The notes: generated by a model from the sequence alone, not told the origin. DNA of 64,000 bases from Strongylocentrotus droebachiensis (GCA_035222895.1 JAVYIG010005398.1:1-64000), one strand, 5' to 3'; positions 1 through 13,195 are shown, numbered from the stretch's first letter. Numbers and translations are program-made.

Positions 1-329
1 GAACACAGATTGGGACACATGTTTAGTGGCGCTGTACAGCAGTTGACGAAAATGGACAAGCGATAATAAAGCGATCACTTGTTTTTCTTTTCCACCAATC
101 CATGTGTGATATTCATTATAATGGTTGCTGTATTATATTTCTGTTTATGCATATTGCCTCTCAATCTCTAAATTTCCATACCCTCCCCTGTCATTTTTCA
201 TTTCGAGCAAAAATTCTTATTCCTATCGGAAATCTATTTTAATTTCTATTTCAATAGTAGCTTCATATTTTTCCTTCCATAATTTCTCGCTATTTCTATT
301 CTCTCTTTTCTTCTCTTCCCGACTTTGCT

Positions 330-340
330 CTCCTCTCCCC

Positions 341-401
<61 letters not shown>

Positions 402-424
402 TCTCTCCATCCCCCTTTCTCTCT
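330..424. repeat. (CT)n microsatellite
   Basis: Almost pure CT dinucleotides with a few C and A interruptions. The long Ser/Leu or Arg/Glu reading frames across it are artefacts of the repeat. The flanks 1-330 and 425-750 are AT-rich, with no gene visible. Confidence 0.95.
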
Positions 425-750
425 CTTCGAAAAACCAATTGAGTCTGATGTAAAAGTGCAATGAATTCCCTGAAAAGGCCCTGCTTCCTCTACGAAAATA
501 CGAATCTCGTCAAATGTTTATTGAAGCTAGCTCAATGACATTTGTAAGCGGTCAACTCGACATCGTTCTTAACTTGCCAATAGCAATGTTTATACGGGAG
601 CATCGTAGTTCTAAATTTGAAGTTTGCAAAATCTCAAAGTTATAAACAAACAAAACAACGACGAGGGTTCACACAGGAAATAAATAATGAGTATTCAATG
701 CCAACAACAAGCTGGGGAAACATTCATCTCAACTACAAGCTGGTGTTACC

Positions 751-1073
751 CAGGCGCGGATCTACGGGGGGGGGGGGGGGTTAGGGGGTTTAAACCCCCC
801 CTTGGGCCGCCAAAAAAAAAAAAAAAAAAAAAAAAAGTGTCCTCTTACCCCTTTCCCCCCCCCCCCCCCCCCCCGCTTATTCAGCGGTCGGCTGAGTCGT
901 TGCGATTTTTTGGGGGGCCAAAAAAAAAAAAAAAAGTGTCCTCTTACCCCCCCCCCCCCCCCCCCCCCCCGCTTATTCAGTGGCTGGCTGAGTCGTTGCG
1001 AAATTTTCGGCCCGATTTATAAATGTTAAACCCCCCCCCCCCCCCCCTTGAAAAAATCCTGCTTCCGCGCCTG
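751..1073. mobile_element. hAT-like MITE with internal duplication
   Basis: The left end reads CAGGCGCGGATCTACG and the right end CTTCCGCGCCTG, so the ends are inverted repeats of the CAG-GCG hAT type. Both flanks carry TTACC (possibly GTTACC), a partial target-site duplication. The interior has poly-G, poly-A and poly-C tracts. A block of about 99 bp beginning GTGTCCTCTTACCCC and containing GCTTATTCAG occurs twice, at 837 and 936. There is no transposase, so the element would need hAT enzyme in trans. The superfamily call rests on the ends only. Confidence 0.65.
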
Positions 1074-1198
1074 TTACCTCGAAGTTATAATTGCATTCGC
1101 ACTTTACAAAACTTCGAGTGCTCAAGGACCCATGCTGCTCGTAGTTACTGTACTAACCTCAATATCACTCGCGGTTTGAAACGTTTAGTAAACTCAAC

Positions 1199-1682
1199 GT
1201 TCCGTAACCATGAGTGCATCGGCAAGGGAACCACAACATAAAACCACGACCTAAACAAAGTAGTCACCCGAAGAATCAAATGTGTTTTGAATTGATGCCA
1301 AATTCATATCATTGACAAGGGGAAGCATTACTGATCAAATATAACAACTTCTCTCTTCAAAATATGTTTAGGACGCGCAGTAATCATCTCCCAAAAATGT
1401 TAATTTTGAGATCCAGATTTTCTGCCTTCAGCGGTCCTCCGTATAGAGCGTCAAAAATCGTGACGTCACATGCGAGACACAGCTAGCCACAAAGCGTTTT
1501 ATGCCTTTCCATGATATCTATATGATTTGTTTGCAAATTATTTGTGTTTTTCAAGAGAAAATCTTTCCATCCATATATCATTTGACCATAATTATCAGTT
1601 GTCGTGAATTTTCGTAACCACGAGGGCATCGGCACGGGAACCACAAGATTACTTCAAAGTTTCAAACATACACGACCTAAAC
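1199..1682. repeat. Dispersed direct repeat pair
   Basis: Sequence 1199-1256 recurs in diverged form at 1611-1682. Shared words are CGTAACCA, GCATCGGCA, GGGAACCACAA and ACGACCTAAAC, and the second copy has an insertion before the last word. No coding potential is seen in the AT-rich sequence between or after them up to 2340. Confidence 0.6.
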
Positions 1683-2354
1683 TTAAAGTTTACGCACAGT
1701 CGCGTGAACCTCACCATTAACTCACATTCTCGAGTTCGATGCATTGGCTAAATAAAGTGGACACAGACCGACGCGTAAGCCAGCCAATTCCAATATTTGA
1801 GGTAGATGAATTCAATCGTTCTCCTACTTCAGAAGCGTGAAATATACACGCTCATTAGTGTGGTTTGTTATTTATAAGAAGAATCGAACAATCGTGTCCA
1901 AGTGTGTGATGTTCGCATTGCAGAGCCAAGTATTTCTTCGAGAGGAGTGTACTTTTTGGTCAGATATTGTCAGTCTAAGAATATTCTGAATATTTCTCCG
2001 ATAGACAGTAAGATATATTTGATTTGAGTTTGATTTGATTCGAATTTCTTCAGCATTCATGAAAGTACACAGTTTTTGGATAACAATAGTAATATAAAAT
2101 ACATTAAGCATTTTTCTGACAGTGAATCATATATAAGCAAATACATATAACAATTGTTATTTTTCAAAAACGAAATGATAAACTGTCATAAATACTAAAT
2201 TTTCATCAAACATTTTAATAATTAAAAAAATTGCGGAAGAAGGACTGTAATAAGCAAATTGCTTGAAAAAATGACAGCCTCAGACAGAACTTGTGAAATA
2301 AAGTAAAACATTTATTGAGCAGAAAGGATAAGTAATTGAACATACAACTTTTAA

Positions 2355-2410
2355 GGATGATGATGATGATGACGACGACGATGGTGATGACGATGATGAC
2401 GATGATGATG
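2355..2410. repeat. (GAT/GAC)n trinucleotide repeat
   Basis: A short run of GAT units interrupted by GAC and GGT, of microsatellite type. Confidence 0.9.
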
Positions 2411-2507
2411 TATAGCTTTACTTTTCATTTGTGATAGCTTTACTTTTAATTTGCCCACTTACATATATTCTGTCCGCAGAACCCTTTAAAACAATTTTTT
2501 CAATTAA

Positions 2508-2694
2508 AGCCCTACTGCACTACTTATAGCTACTTGCGCCCTCTAAATAGCAAACAATGCCTAAGCAGTGACCGTTGGTCCCCCATGGTCCCATTTTTCT
2601 TATGTAAATTGAGAGCTAATTTGACGAGAAAACCACCTGTCAGTGACCATGCGAGAGGTCCAAGTCCTCCTGGCCAAACTAGTGCAAATAGGCT
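2508..2694. mobile_element. piggyBac-like TTAA MITE, copy A
   Basis: The left end AGCCCTACTGCACTACTT is preceded by TTAA at 2504-2507. The right end is the near inverse (AGTGCAAATAGGCT) and is followed by TCGA, probably a decayed TTAA. The body matches the copies at 6198-6368 and 41461-41625, including ATGTAAATTGAGAGC. TTAA target duplication with terminal inverted repeats is the piggyBac signature. The element is 187 bp and non-coding. Confidence 0.75.
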
Positions 2695-2867
2695 TCGAGT
2701 GGTTGCAAGAGTGGATTATTTTGATCCTGTCCACATTGTCCAAGGAAACTGAAATATAGGACTTCAGTTATAATTTATAGTTGTAATTTATTTTTTAAAA
2801 CACGTCGAATAAATGAAAAAATAGTGAAATATAAGCCTACATTCCAAATTGACAATTCGTTTTAAAA

Positions 2868-2967
2868 TTGTTTATTTATTTATGATATTCATTTATTTAT
2901 TTAATAATTTATTGATTCATTTATTACCTTACTTATTCATTTATTTATTTATTCATTTATTTATTCA
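2868..2967. repeat. (ATTT)n-type tetranucleotide repeat
   Basis: About 100 bp of TTTA/TTTATTCA units. It gives a spurious Phe/Leu/Ile-rich frame. Confidence 0.85.
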
Positions 2968-4964
2968 ACTTACTGTAGTATTGTTTTTACAGGGTAGCAT
3001 TGTCCGTTACAAAACTGCTTTCCACAATTGTCCCTGTTGCCCTACACAATATAGATTACAGATTGAATTTTTTTTTAATTTGAAATTGCTAAGTTTTCTA
3101 TACATGTACCACTGATTTAAGGCAATCTGAGAATCACATATCAACTATAGATCGTTTAGTTCCATAAACCGATGAAGTTTGTTGTGTGAGCCATGATTAA
3201 TAAGTTTATCTGTGCATTGAGAAATGCAAGTATATACAAAAGCGTTCAGTTATTATAATTAGATTACTGTAGATAAACTGTACAGGTCGTATCATCATTA
3301 GTAATTAGTTCAATTTAAACTTTGAACCGGAAATATTCGGATATGCGGATCGATAAACACTAGAAAATTCCTGTACTCGAAAAAGTAACTCGCTCTACAG
3401 GCGGGCAGAAAATCACAAGGCCATTGGATATCTTGTACGCATAGCCTTACAGATGTCTTTTTCGAAGGCAACAATTCTACTCTCTTTTCCTGCTTGTATA
3501 GTGAAAAAGGTGACCTGAGTAAAGAAATGGCGACAGGACTTGTGACGCCCTCAGGGGCACTTTCTAAATCGCCACCTGCCTCAGACTGCCCTCAATTACT
3601 GACTGTTAAAAGCTGAAGATTGGATACGGATATTAATGCACGTGTTGCCCGCTGGCTATGTTCTGACAATAGAGGGAGACGTAATTGATCCAATAGGTAG
3701 GCTTACGCTTTTGATTAGTGCTTTGGTTAAACAAGTGCGATAACCTACAAAGTAAAGAGAGAGAAAAGATGAAATTTACTGGCGAGGTTCCAGAATAGAT
3801 TTTGGTTTACGTCATTTGTAATACAGGATATTTTAATTATAAGGTTGTTTTAGGACTTAATCTATCTTTGGTGATGCGCATATAAAGGCACCTCTTGCTC
3901 GGATATCAGCTCTCCAATTTATTTCCAGCCCCCCCCCCCCCCCCCCGACTCCTTTAGTGAAGCGCTTGCGGAGAATAGTATAATAATTGCGCGCGATATT
4001 TTGTATTGGCCTAGCTAGTCACAAAATTAAAATACAGATCAATATATTTTTTAACCTGCAGAACTTCAAAAATATACTTAATGCAGTCTCAATGACCTTG
4101 CGCGCCACATGACAACGACGTTGTCATTACGTAATTAAAAATTAACGTTTTTAGGAAATAAATAAAAGCAATGAAATTCCACTAAAGTTGATTTTTGAAA
4201 GTCTGTATGGTCGTGCTTTCAACAAATTGTCACTGTTCTGCCTCAAAAACTGACTTTGTATAAATGGTGTTTTCTTTGGATGACGATACAATAGAATCAT
4301 CAATACTTTTATTTCGGGCTCTCAAAGCGAGGATTCTGGTCGGGAATCCCACCTGCCTACACCAACTGTGATCGCGTCTTGTCTAAAAATAAAGTTTAGT
4401 AGAACTTTTTAAAGACAAGGCAAGAAAGTTGATTTGCAATCGCAATCACGGTCACAAAAATAATATCCCAAATTACCTTGCACCGAAATCACGGTCGTGA
4501 AAACAATATCAATCATCTTCAGAGTGCAGATTCCTGAAATCGAAGCTTCCAAAGAGACGTAATTTTCCTCGAAAGGTTTTCACCCGGTCCGCGTTACTTG
4601 AACTATTATTGAGATAAGAGTTTTGTATCGTCTTTCCACAAAGAAAGCGTGAAAAGCGATCCGAATGGCATTTCTCGATGACACACAAACCCTAAGGACA
4701 TCCTTTGATACGTAAAAGATTCAAATCAACAAACTCTGATATTGTACAGATCCCATTCCAAGAGATTATGTTTACTTATTATTCAATAACAAAAGAAAAT
4801 TCCTTTATTTGTATTCCTTCTTTTCTCTCTTTGTTCATAGAGTCTTCCTTATAAGTGTCTGGTTTCTGTCTATCTCTTTATATCGTATATCTCCTTTTAT
4901 CTTCTTCTTCCTATTTTCTCTCTCTTTCTTTATCTCTTTCTACCTCCCTCTCTCTTTCTTACTT

Positions 4965-4995
<31 letters not shown>

Positions 4996-6193
4996 GTATC
5001 TTTCCCTTTCTTCTCTCTCTCTCTCTCTCTCATTCTATATTCAAGTGATTCAGTTTATCTGGGCCAATAGCGTGTATCCGATTCGTTTCGACGTTTGCAA
5101 GATAGTTGGTCAATATATTTTGCGCTGTATTTGCACGAAAGAGAAAAAGATTGGGTTGATAAGAATGATATTACCAAACATATACGATGCCTTGCAGTAT
5201 GTGTTTGTTTTCCCGGCGCCTGAGTGACGTTATTCGAGTTCTCATTTCAGGACGAGAACTTTGAAGGGGGTGGTTATCTACCTCAGTCACATCGATAAGA
5301 CTGAGAATAGGGGAATAAAATTAACATTACATTACCCTGTCCTTCTCCTCCTCCTCCGTCTCTCCCCCATTTTATCTCTCACCCCTGCCTCCCCATACAC
5401 AGAAGAAAAATGGCGGCACTGATGAAAGCCTTTATGATATAAATTTCCATTTGCCCTCGTGATGACCATACTTATGGTAGGAATATTCCCCAGGGAGTGG
5501 AGGTGGTGGGTGTACGAAAATTGTGCCTGAATGAATCCAATGACCGGAATATCCTGTAAAGCTTTTAGAGACGATTTATAGTATAAGGCGCCATAATAGG
5601 TCCAGGCTTATATTTTTGTTTCTCTCTCTCTCTCTCTCTCTCTCCCTCTCTCCATCTCTCTTTTCTCTCCCTCTTTCTAGTCACGATGATTCTTCAAGAA
5701 ATAGCATCCATGCGAACAAGTAGCTTTTTTTTAGTACACCTACTTTGGTTACAGAATATTTTTACAACACCGGAATAGAATCTAATTAAGATTTACGTTT
5801 ATTATCGAGAAATATGTCCCGGTCAATGTTTGTTGTAGCAGATTGTATCTCTATTTGCATTGGTATCAGCGATCTTCGCTTTCAGATTTACTTAGCAGCC
5901 TATTTTGATATTGATACATGAAATATAATTCTCTAATGTACATTACATGACGTCGCCTTCCTTCCCTCCTGACAAACGCTACAGACAGTGGTTTCCGTTA
6001 CAAGGATTTGATGACATACTGAGATTTTCTCTCAGAGTGTCAATAATATACGACAAGGGTGTCAAACATGATAAGATGTAAACTTCACTCCACCAATCAC
6101 ATCGACGAGACACGAAACCGACATAATACTCAATCCCCGCGCGTAGTCATCTATTCTATCACTCCGATGCTTTCATTTTACATCCATCAATGT
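2968..6193. other. Non-coding stretch
   Basis: AT-rich sequence with no supported exon on either strand. It holds a C17 run near 3930-3946, a diverged short direct repeat around 4440-4510 (AATCACGGTC words), (CT)n with a (TA)n core at about 4959-5035, and (CT)n at about 5620-5665. Confidence 0.6.
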
Positions 6194-6197
6194 TTAA

Positions 6198-6368
6198 AGC
6201 GGGACTGCACTACTTGTAGCTACAGCAATGCCTAAGCGGTACCCCGTTGATCCCTCATGGTCCCCTTTTTCTTATGTTAATTGAGAGCTGATTTGATGAG
6301 ATAACCACCTGTCAATAACCATGCAGGGATCGTCTAATCCCTCATGGCCAAACAAGTGCAGATAGGCT
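6198..6368. mobile_element. piggyBac-like TTAA MITE, copy B
   Basis: This is the best-preserved copy for ends. TTAA at 6194-6197 and again at 6369-6372 flank AGCGGGACTGCACTACTTG on the left and CAAGTGCAGATAGGCT on the right, which are inverted repeats. The 171-bp interior matches copies A and C. It has no open frame, so it is non-autonomous. Both TTAA copies are intact. Confidence 0.85.
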
Positions 6369-6372
6369 TTAA

Positions 6373-9300
6373 CACTAGTCTAGATTACTCTCTTACAGGA
6401 AACAATCAAATAATATTGATGCCTTTGGTAGTTATCTTCCATGATAAATCCAATGTAGAAAAAGGTGGAATATTTTTGTGGTACGTAAAGAGTTAAAAAT
6501 ATCAACAGTAAGTTCATATCTTCAAAAGACAGCATTTTTAGTGAACTTTTTTTTCTTCAGTTCTCATTTATTTCATTCTCGATTTAAAATTACATTGATA
6601 CAAGAGATACAAAATAGTTCATAAACAAATTTTAAAAATAAAATGGGGAACTACATAAATAAATCCCTTAGGCCTTGTACAAGCGTAGCTCCCAAAGCAT
6701 TCATAGCATAAAGCAAAGATTTATAATTAAACAAAAACATAAATAACAATTGAACAAAAATAAATACACGTTTCATTCAACGACGGGCTTCAAACAGTGT
6801 TAAAAAGCAACGTCTTTTGAAAAGCAGCTACTATCAGTAAGGGATACAATTAGCATAATGTTCTTGTAAGCTTAGGTTTAATATAAAGCCATGTTATCAC
6901 TTTATTCAGCACTTGTTTTATGAAGTGTTCAAAGGCAACGTCTTCGAAAAAGCAGTATACATACTAGATTCTAATAATATACATGACATCAGCGTTATTT
7001 AACCTTTCATTTCCTATCTGCTCTGTAATACCCCCATTCAAATCCGTTTATAACCCTCCCAACTTGCCCCATTTTAATCACCGGGACCCCCTCGTAACAT
7101 GGCCCAAATGAAGCGTCTCCCAGTATTAGGTAGTACGTCATGACGTTAACGCGAGGCAGCGATGGCGAAGCTACGTGTTATCATCAATATCCATTATCGT
7201 CGATTTGAGCTTAACTAATTGAAGAGGTGCTAGGGATAAGATGTTTTCGTTTCGCTCTGTCTGGCTTTTTCACGAGTCTTGAATTTATTCTGACGGGACA
7301 CGTGAATTGAAAAGAGGAGTTTCAGTTAAAGACAGATTACAAGTAGACCGATACAGTTAATTATTTGTGTGATTGGTGGTTATAATTAAATCGGGACAAT
7401 TCTCTTTATATTACGTGTTAAATTGCGTAATTTTCCTTGAAAGATATAGTACTTTTAGGTCTTTATAGGCACTAAACCAAGGAAATTACTTATATTCATT
7501 TCTCTTTAAGCATAAAAAAACGCTGTTCATGCAATTACGATTGTAAAAATAGATGAGGTGAAGCAATTTGGGAAAGGTTGATTACCGGCGTATACTTGAG
7601 GTTTGGGCATGATCTAAATATCAAACTTAAAAGAAATGTCTTTGTCATGCTGGAAATATCGTACACTGCACACAGTGAGCTCAATTTTCACGTGGCATTA
7701 AAGTGTGGGCCCATTCTTCAGATATAAGTCTATATATTGTTTAAATTTACACTTGTGGGATAGAACACCCTTATCTGCACGAGGGCTGCTTTTCATACGG
7801 ATGATTTCTTTTACTCTTCTTTTTAATAAGTTCACTTCACAATTCCGTATTAAATATTTTTTACAGAACATTCTTTCATGTAACTAATTACTACGATTCA
7901 GTATCATTTATTTCTCGTCATAATTCAAACACAAGGGTATTTGAAAAGCAAGGTTTTGTTCATACTATATGAAAGTGCTATGATGACATTCTTCCCAGTT
8001 AGGCATAAGCATAAGAGGGAAAAACCCACAAATAATTTTCACTCAACCTCTGAATAAAAGCAGGGGCTACCTCGATACATCAGCGTCATCGGTATAAGGA
8101 GAATAGTGGGTACGATGGACATGGTTTATCGACCACTTATGCAATTACTTATCTCCATTGAATTATGAATTGGTTTTTAATAAATTATGATGTTTGTTCT
8201 AATTCTGTTTTTGCGTGAATTTGTTTAAACCACAGTGACCTTTGTAGCCCGATTATCATCTGGTAACCGTGTATAATTTTACCGTTTGTAATATTGCCTT
8301 ATATGTATTTTTTAAATTAGCTTGTATTATAAATGTGAACAATTTAGCCATTGGGGATAATCACGTTTTGTATTTTACTATGACGGAATAAATAAATAAA
8401 TCGATTAATAAATGAATGAATAAATAAATTGGGGATTTAGAATGTATGTATCGTGAGATTTCTCGCATTCGTTTGTGATATTGCATCGCTTATACTGATT
8501 AATTTCTCAGGAGAACTGTGCCATTTGAGAGGCTACACACCCACACAAGCAATAAATCTATATAGGAACAATTTTATGTTACATTTCTCTTCAAGTGTAA
8601 ATATATATTAGCGTTTTTGTCTATATCAGTTGTGTGTAAATGTTTTTGCCATTATAAGCTATTATGAGTGGAATAAATCTTAAAACATGAAGTTCCAGTA
8701 ATCTATACGCCCTCGAAATTTCTTTAAGGCGCATCTGGTGCACGGGTTATCAGGTTTAATGTGTCTACTAGCTTGATTGGCTATACATCTTTCATCTCGG
8801 TGAACACAAGTTTAAGCAGAGAGTTCTAGATAAGATAACACATTTTGATGCGTGACGTTCATTACCGTCTTTATTATCCGGATTTCAGAAGGCTCAAGAT
8901 CATTCTCCAATACTTTATAAAAGCATGTCCGCAGATTAACCTGTATATTTTGATTTGTTTGCGGATATTAATGTCACTCAAATCTTATTGTTTAGCTATG
9001 GGAGTCTCGCTGGCAAGAATTCTGTAACCTAATTAAAATGTCGATTTGACATGAATTGGTTTTTTGAACACCAATTCATTGCGTATAAATGGTACGACAG
9101 AAAATCGACCTTTTTAAATTTCATATATATATAGCGTCCAGTCGCTATTACTACAGATAAAGGGAATTCTTACTAGAGCACTATCGCAAATCACTTGGAA
9201 GAAGTGTTGAATCACTGGCGTAAGAGCTAATTATACTCACGGGTCTCCTCAGCGCAGTTAAAAACCCAATCGAAATGTACAACGGGCATATCCTCTGTGT

Positions 9301-10339
9301 GTGTTTGTTTGTTTGTTTGTTTACTTGCGGTTTGTTTCCTTCCTTGCTTCCTTTTTCGTTTGTTTCTATCAATTACCTGGCTGAATAGGTTTCTCCACGT
9401 AAGATCCCATGTTTGAATATAGCCTATACGACACCGACATCAAACGCATTTTTTATTTTCCATATGAAAATGCCAGTCCTTTCCAAGAAAATCTTTTTCA
9501 CAGTTATGTAGCTTTAACGCCCGTAGGAAAACGTTAGGCGCACTTTCTTCTACCCTTTTCGATTTCTTTTTATAGTTAATCCATTAACGATGCGTGAAAT
9601 TGCCCTTGGGGATCGCCATGGTCTCATAAAGTGGATCAAATTACGAGATTTATCGGAATAGAGGGGGGCTGAGTTCATTCACTTCTTTATTTCAGATACC
9701 CTGTTTGACTATTTATGGTCAGATGATGGGCACTCTGAATCGAACTTCAAATCCACAGGGCACTTTACAGATGGAAACCTGATGGAATTCTCTCTCTTTG
9801 GACGGCCTTTTTCTGCAAGTGAAATTACGTCGTTTCCTTCGCTAAAAGGGGACAGGTACCATCTTGTTCTTGCTCGTTTGGTCGAGTTAAAGTGATTAAA
9901 GGGATTAGAATAGAACGCTCAAAGACAAATGCGGATACCCGTCATCATAAAGGACGCGCATGAGGGCGATGTATATCATAAATCTTATTATCAATATAGA
10001 AAGAGCCGAAATCCTTTAACAGCAACGATTTAAGAAGCGTTTTCCAGTTAAAGTATTCTTATAATGCCTGTTATGGATAACAACTAAAAAATATGGCCTA
10101 GTCATCTGCTTTATTGTTGTTGTTCTTTTTCTTCATTTGAAGAGATAATTCTGAAAATATGATATTCGAAGGGCGTTAGCTTGATGTATAAAGTTCTTTT
10201 TAGTAAATTGTTTGTTACTGTACTCTGCAGAGTAAGGATAGAGGTCGCTCGTAAATGAAGGCATTAAGAATAGATTATCATACAAAATACTTGTCCACAA
10301 AAGTCATCATCAACCGTAAATAAGAATGGAATAGAGTGG
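6373..10339. other. Non-coding AT-rich stretch
   Basis: No exon with credible coding character was found on either strand. There is a short diverged duplication around 6800-6830 and 6920-6950 (GCAACGTCTT words), and an AAATA/GAATAAAT-rich patch at about 8385-8425. Confidence 0.5.
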
Positions 10340-10341
10340 TA

Positions 10342-10514
10342 CAGTGAAACCTGTCTATAAAGACCACCAAATGGAGACAAGAAAAGTGGTCTTTATAGGC
10401 GGGTGGTCTGGTTGTACATGTTTCTTTAGTATATGTTTCAATAAGAAACCATTTTCAAGGGACACAAAAAATGTGGTCTTTGTAGACAGGTGGTCACTAA
10501 AGCTAGTTTGACTG
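10342..10514. mobile_element. Tc1/mariner-pogo type MITE, TA flanked
   Basis: The element begins CAGTGAAACCTGTCTATAAA and ends GCTAGTTTGACTG, with TA on both sides (10340-10341 and 10515-10516). Subterminal blocks such as GTGGTCTTTATAGGCGGGTG and GTGGTCTTTGTAGACAGGTG are complementary to the 5' GACCACC segment. Length 173 bp with no transposase. TA duplication and CAGT ends place it in the IS630-Tc1-mariner group. Confidence 0.8.
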
Positions 10515-11238
10515 TATGTTGCTTTAAAATCCCCCTCTGTGCCCACCCTTCAATTTCCTGCCCATAAGACTGCTACTAATCAACTTAATCCACATTTTAT
10601 CTTCCATCAGATCGTTTCAAAATGTTTCCACGTCAGACAGAAATATGATACAGATCCAACTGCTTTTGTGTATAGACACGTGCCGTAGCCTCATGTACCA
10701 CTACCCCACCTGTAACTAATACATCCCCCTTTTAAAATACATTGATTTCTCGTGTAAACATCTCAGATGGGCACATGAAGTGCTAGCAAGTATTTTAGCA
10801 AGTACGGTAGGTCTACATACTTAGTCTTGTTTTACGCGAGTAATTTGATCGCCGATTGGCGCCGCTTCTCAAACATACCGCTCTCCCGCATCACAGATAT
10901 GCTGAGAGCATCAAGTATGGAATCCTTTATACCAGGAAATGATAGATCTTTTTTACCATTGATATCACAATGGATGAAAAGGCGTTTGTTTGCTCTATTT
11001 TGGCTCTCTTTCCTACCTTATTGCTATCATCATTTTCAATAATGATGCCGCTGATGCGGTCGTTGTTTAATGACGACTATCTTGATTGTTTTTTAGAATG
11101 ATTTTAAACACATATTTTTATGACTTTATCTTATTAGTTTATGTATTTCATAGAAATATATACACATTTAGAAACATTTTGTATATTCCTTAAAGCCCTA
11201 TAGTCTAACATTTTTCTTTTAAAGTAGTAAAGTAAATT

Positions 11239-11428
11239 GTATAGTATTAATGACTGCTTTGAGAGAAATAGTTGTTTTTATTCGCTCAAGGGAAGGTTAG
11301 AATTGTGCTATTGCCCGAGGCGTGCCGAGGGCAATAGCCCAATTCTAAATAGCACAATTCTAACCTTCCCTTGAGCGAATAAAAACAACTATTTCTCGAA
11401 TATTAAAGCAGTCATTAATACTTCTATA
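11239..11428. repeat. Long imperfect hairpin (foldback element)
   Basis: The left arm, from TAGTATTAATGACTGC through GTTTTTATTCGCTCAAGG to GCTATTGCCC, is inverted in the right arm GGGCAATAGC to GCAGTCATTAATACT. Arms of about 90 bp surround a loop of a few bases (GAGGCGTGCC region). The right arm has a small internal duplication (CAATTCTAA twice). It is probably a foldback MITE, but a target-site duplication could not be fixed. Confidence 0.8.
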
Positions 11429-12010
11429 TGCCGAAAAAAAATTATGACACCACCTTGGCCTTTTTCTAGTTTATCTGCACGGTTGTTTTTTATGATTGTT
11501 TCTTTGAGAGTAGACTAGATCTAGATCTAGATTCTACTAGTCTAAGCAAGATATTTTTACAATTTTGGGGGTGGGCCGGCCCTGTGGGGAATATGGAGAA
11601 AAACCTGTGCTTTCATATGACACCTCACTTATTGAGTATCACCTTCAGGATCACGAGCAATATTAGTTTGAATCTCTGGTAATTACAACATCGACCAATC
11701 TAGCATGATCGAATGCGCAATGGCCAATGGAAATGCATAGGGATGTGTGTAATCTCTACGGGAAGGATCTGCATCTGTCCGTGACGTACAAATCACTACA
11801 ATCACCAGCATCTGGTTGTCGCGTACTAGAATCTAGATCTAGATCTAGGGCTACTGAAAAAATTATGGAAGATTTCACGTACCCTTTTTGGTGTTCTTGC
11901 TGTCAGCATGTCTCGCATTTGATCCTCATCCAGAAGTCAAAATCTTGGGAGCGTTTCTAATTCAGCCATTTTGGCCTAGTACAGTCGGTCGTCTGCATTC
12001 ACTAGGGAGT

Positions 12011-12265
12011 CGGGCTAACTCGCCCAACGGGACATCTCGCCCCAGCGAGATATCCCGACATTATTTATCGATCGAGAGATACCAGTAGTCTGCTAATTAA
12101 CGGCCAGGACGAAAGAATGTGAACAAATATCAGCCATATCGTCTAAAATGTACAATGAGCACAAACATATACACATTGGTATCTCTCGATCGATGAATCG
12201 TGTCGGGACATCTCGACCCAGTCTTTGATGCTGGGGCGAGATGTCCCGTGGGGCGAGTTAGCCCG
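12011..12265. mobile_element. MITE-like inverted repeat element
   Basis: The left arm begins CGGGCTAACTCGCCCAACGG and runs through ATCGATCGAGAGATACCA. The right arm (about 12175-12265) is its reverse complement, with TGGTATCTCTCGATCGAT at one end and GGGGCGAGTTAGCCCG at the other. The arms are 75-90 bp with one insertion, and the loop is about 90 bp. Transposon origin is inferred from structure. No coding content. Confidence 0.7.
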
Positions 12266-13039
12266 AATTCGCTGCTAGTTGCATTACAAAATTGGTAAAA
12301 TATAGCGACCAATTCTTCGCACACGTACGGTATCCTCGATCGCTCAGACCTTTTTTTAACATGTAAACCTATGGGGTAACCATGGAGACTGAACTATTTT
12401 CCCAATAACCATGGTTACTGGGAATTTTACAGAAACAGTTGAAGTTTATGAATGCAATTTCGACCAATCAGATGGCTGGATTTCTTAAGTGAGGTATATT
12501 ATATTTAAGGAACGATACCAAAAAAAATAATGGTATAATAGCGAGGTTTCGCTTCTTATTTCGATATCTAACTTACACATAAGTTATAGTTCGTCCAAGG
12601 ATCTTTGTTGCACATAGTTTCTCTATTCACTATCACTTGCCAGCCATGTTGAAAACCTAGCCATATCTGAACAAATCTCTATGTGGGCCAATTTTGTCTT
12701 CCTACAAAACGATACAACTACGACACGCCCACCCCTTACATAAATGAGCACGACCGCCTCTTTAACAATAATTGATTTATAGTTGCGGCCTTTCCCTTAT
12801 CAATGATTGTACAACATGAGTCTTCTAACCAAACCATTATACGTGCCAATCTTCACCACCTTCTACGATAAATCGATAACATTCACTTTCCCGCACGCTC
12901 TCGGAACGTTATCTGTCTAGAGTGGAATAATGCTGTCGTCCACAGATACATTTAACTTCATTCTAAACATGGTAAACAAGTCAATGTTCTCGTGAACATT
13001 ATGGCATTGATGGTAGTCGAAGGAGAGGCCTGGGTATAG

Positions 13040-13152
13040 GGATAGATAAATAGATAGATGGATGGATAGATACATAGAGAGAGAAAGAGAGGGGAGGGAA
13101 AGAGAGAGAGAGAGAGGGAGAGGGAGTGAGAGGGAGAGTGAGGGAGACAGAA

Positions 13153-13195
<43 letters not shown>

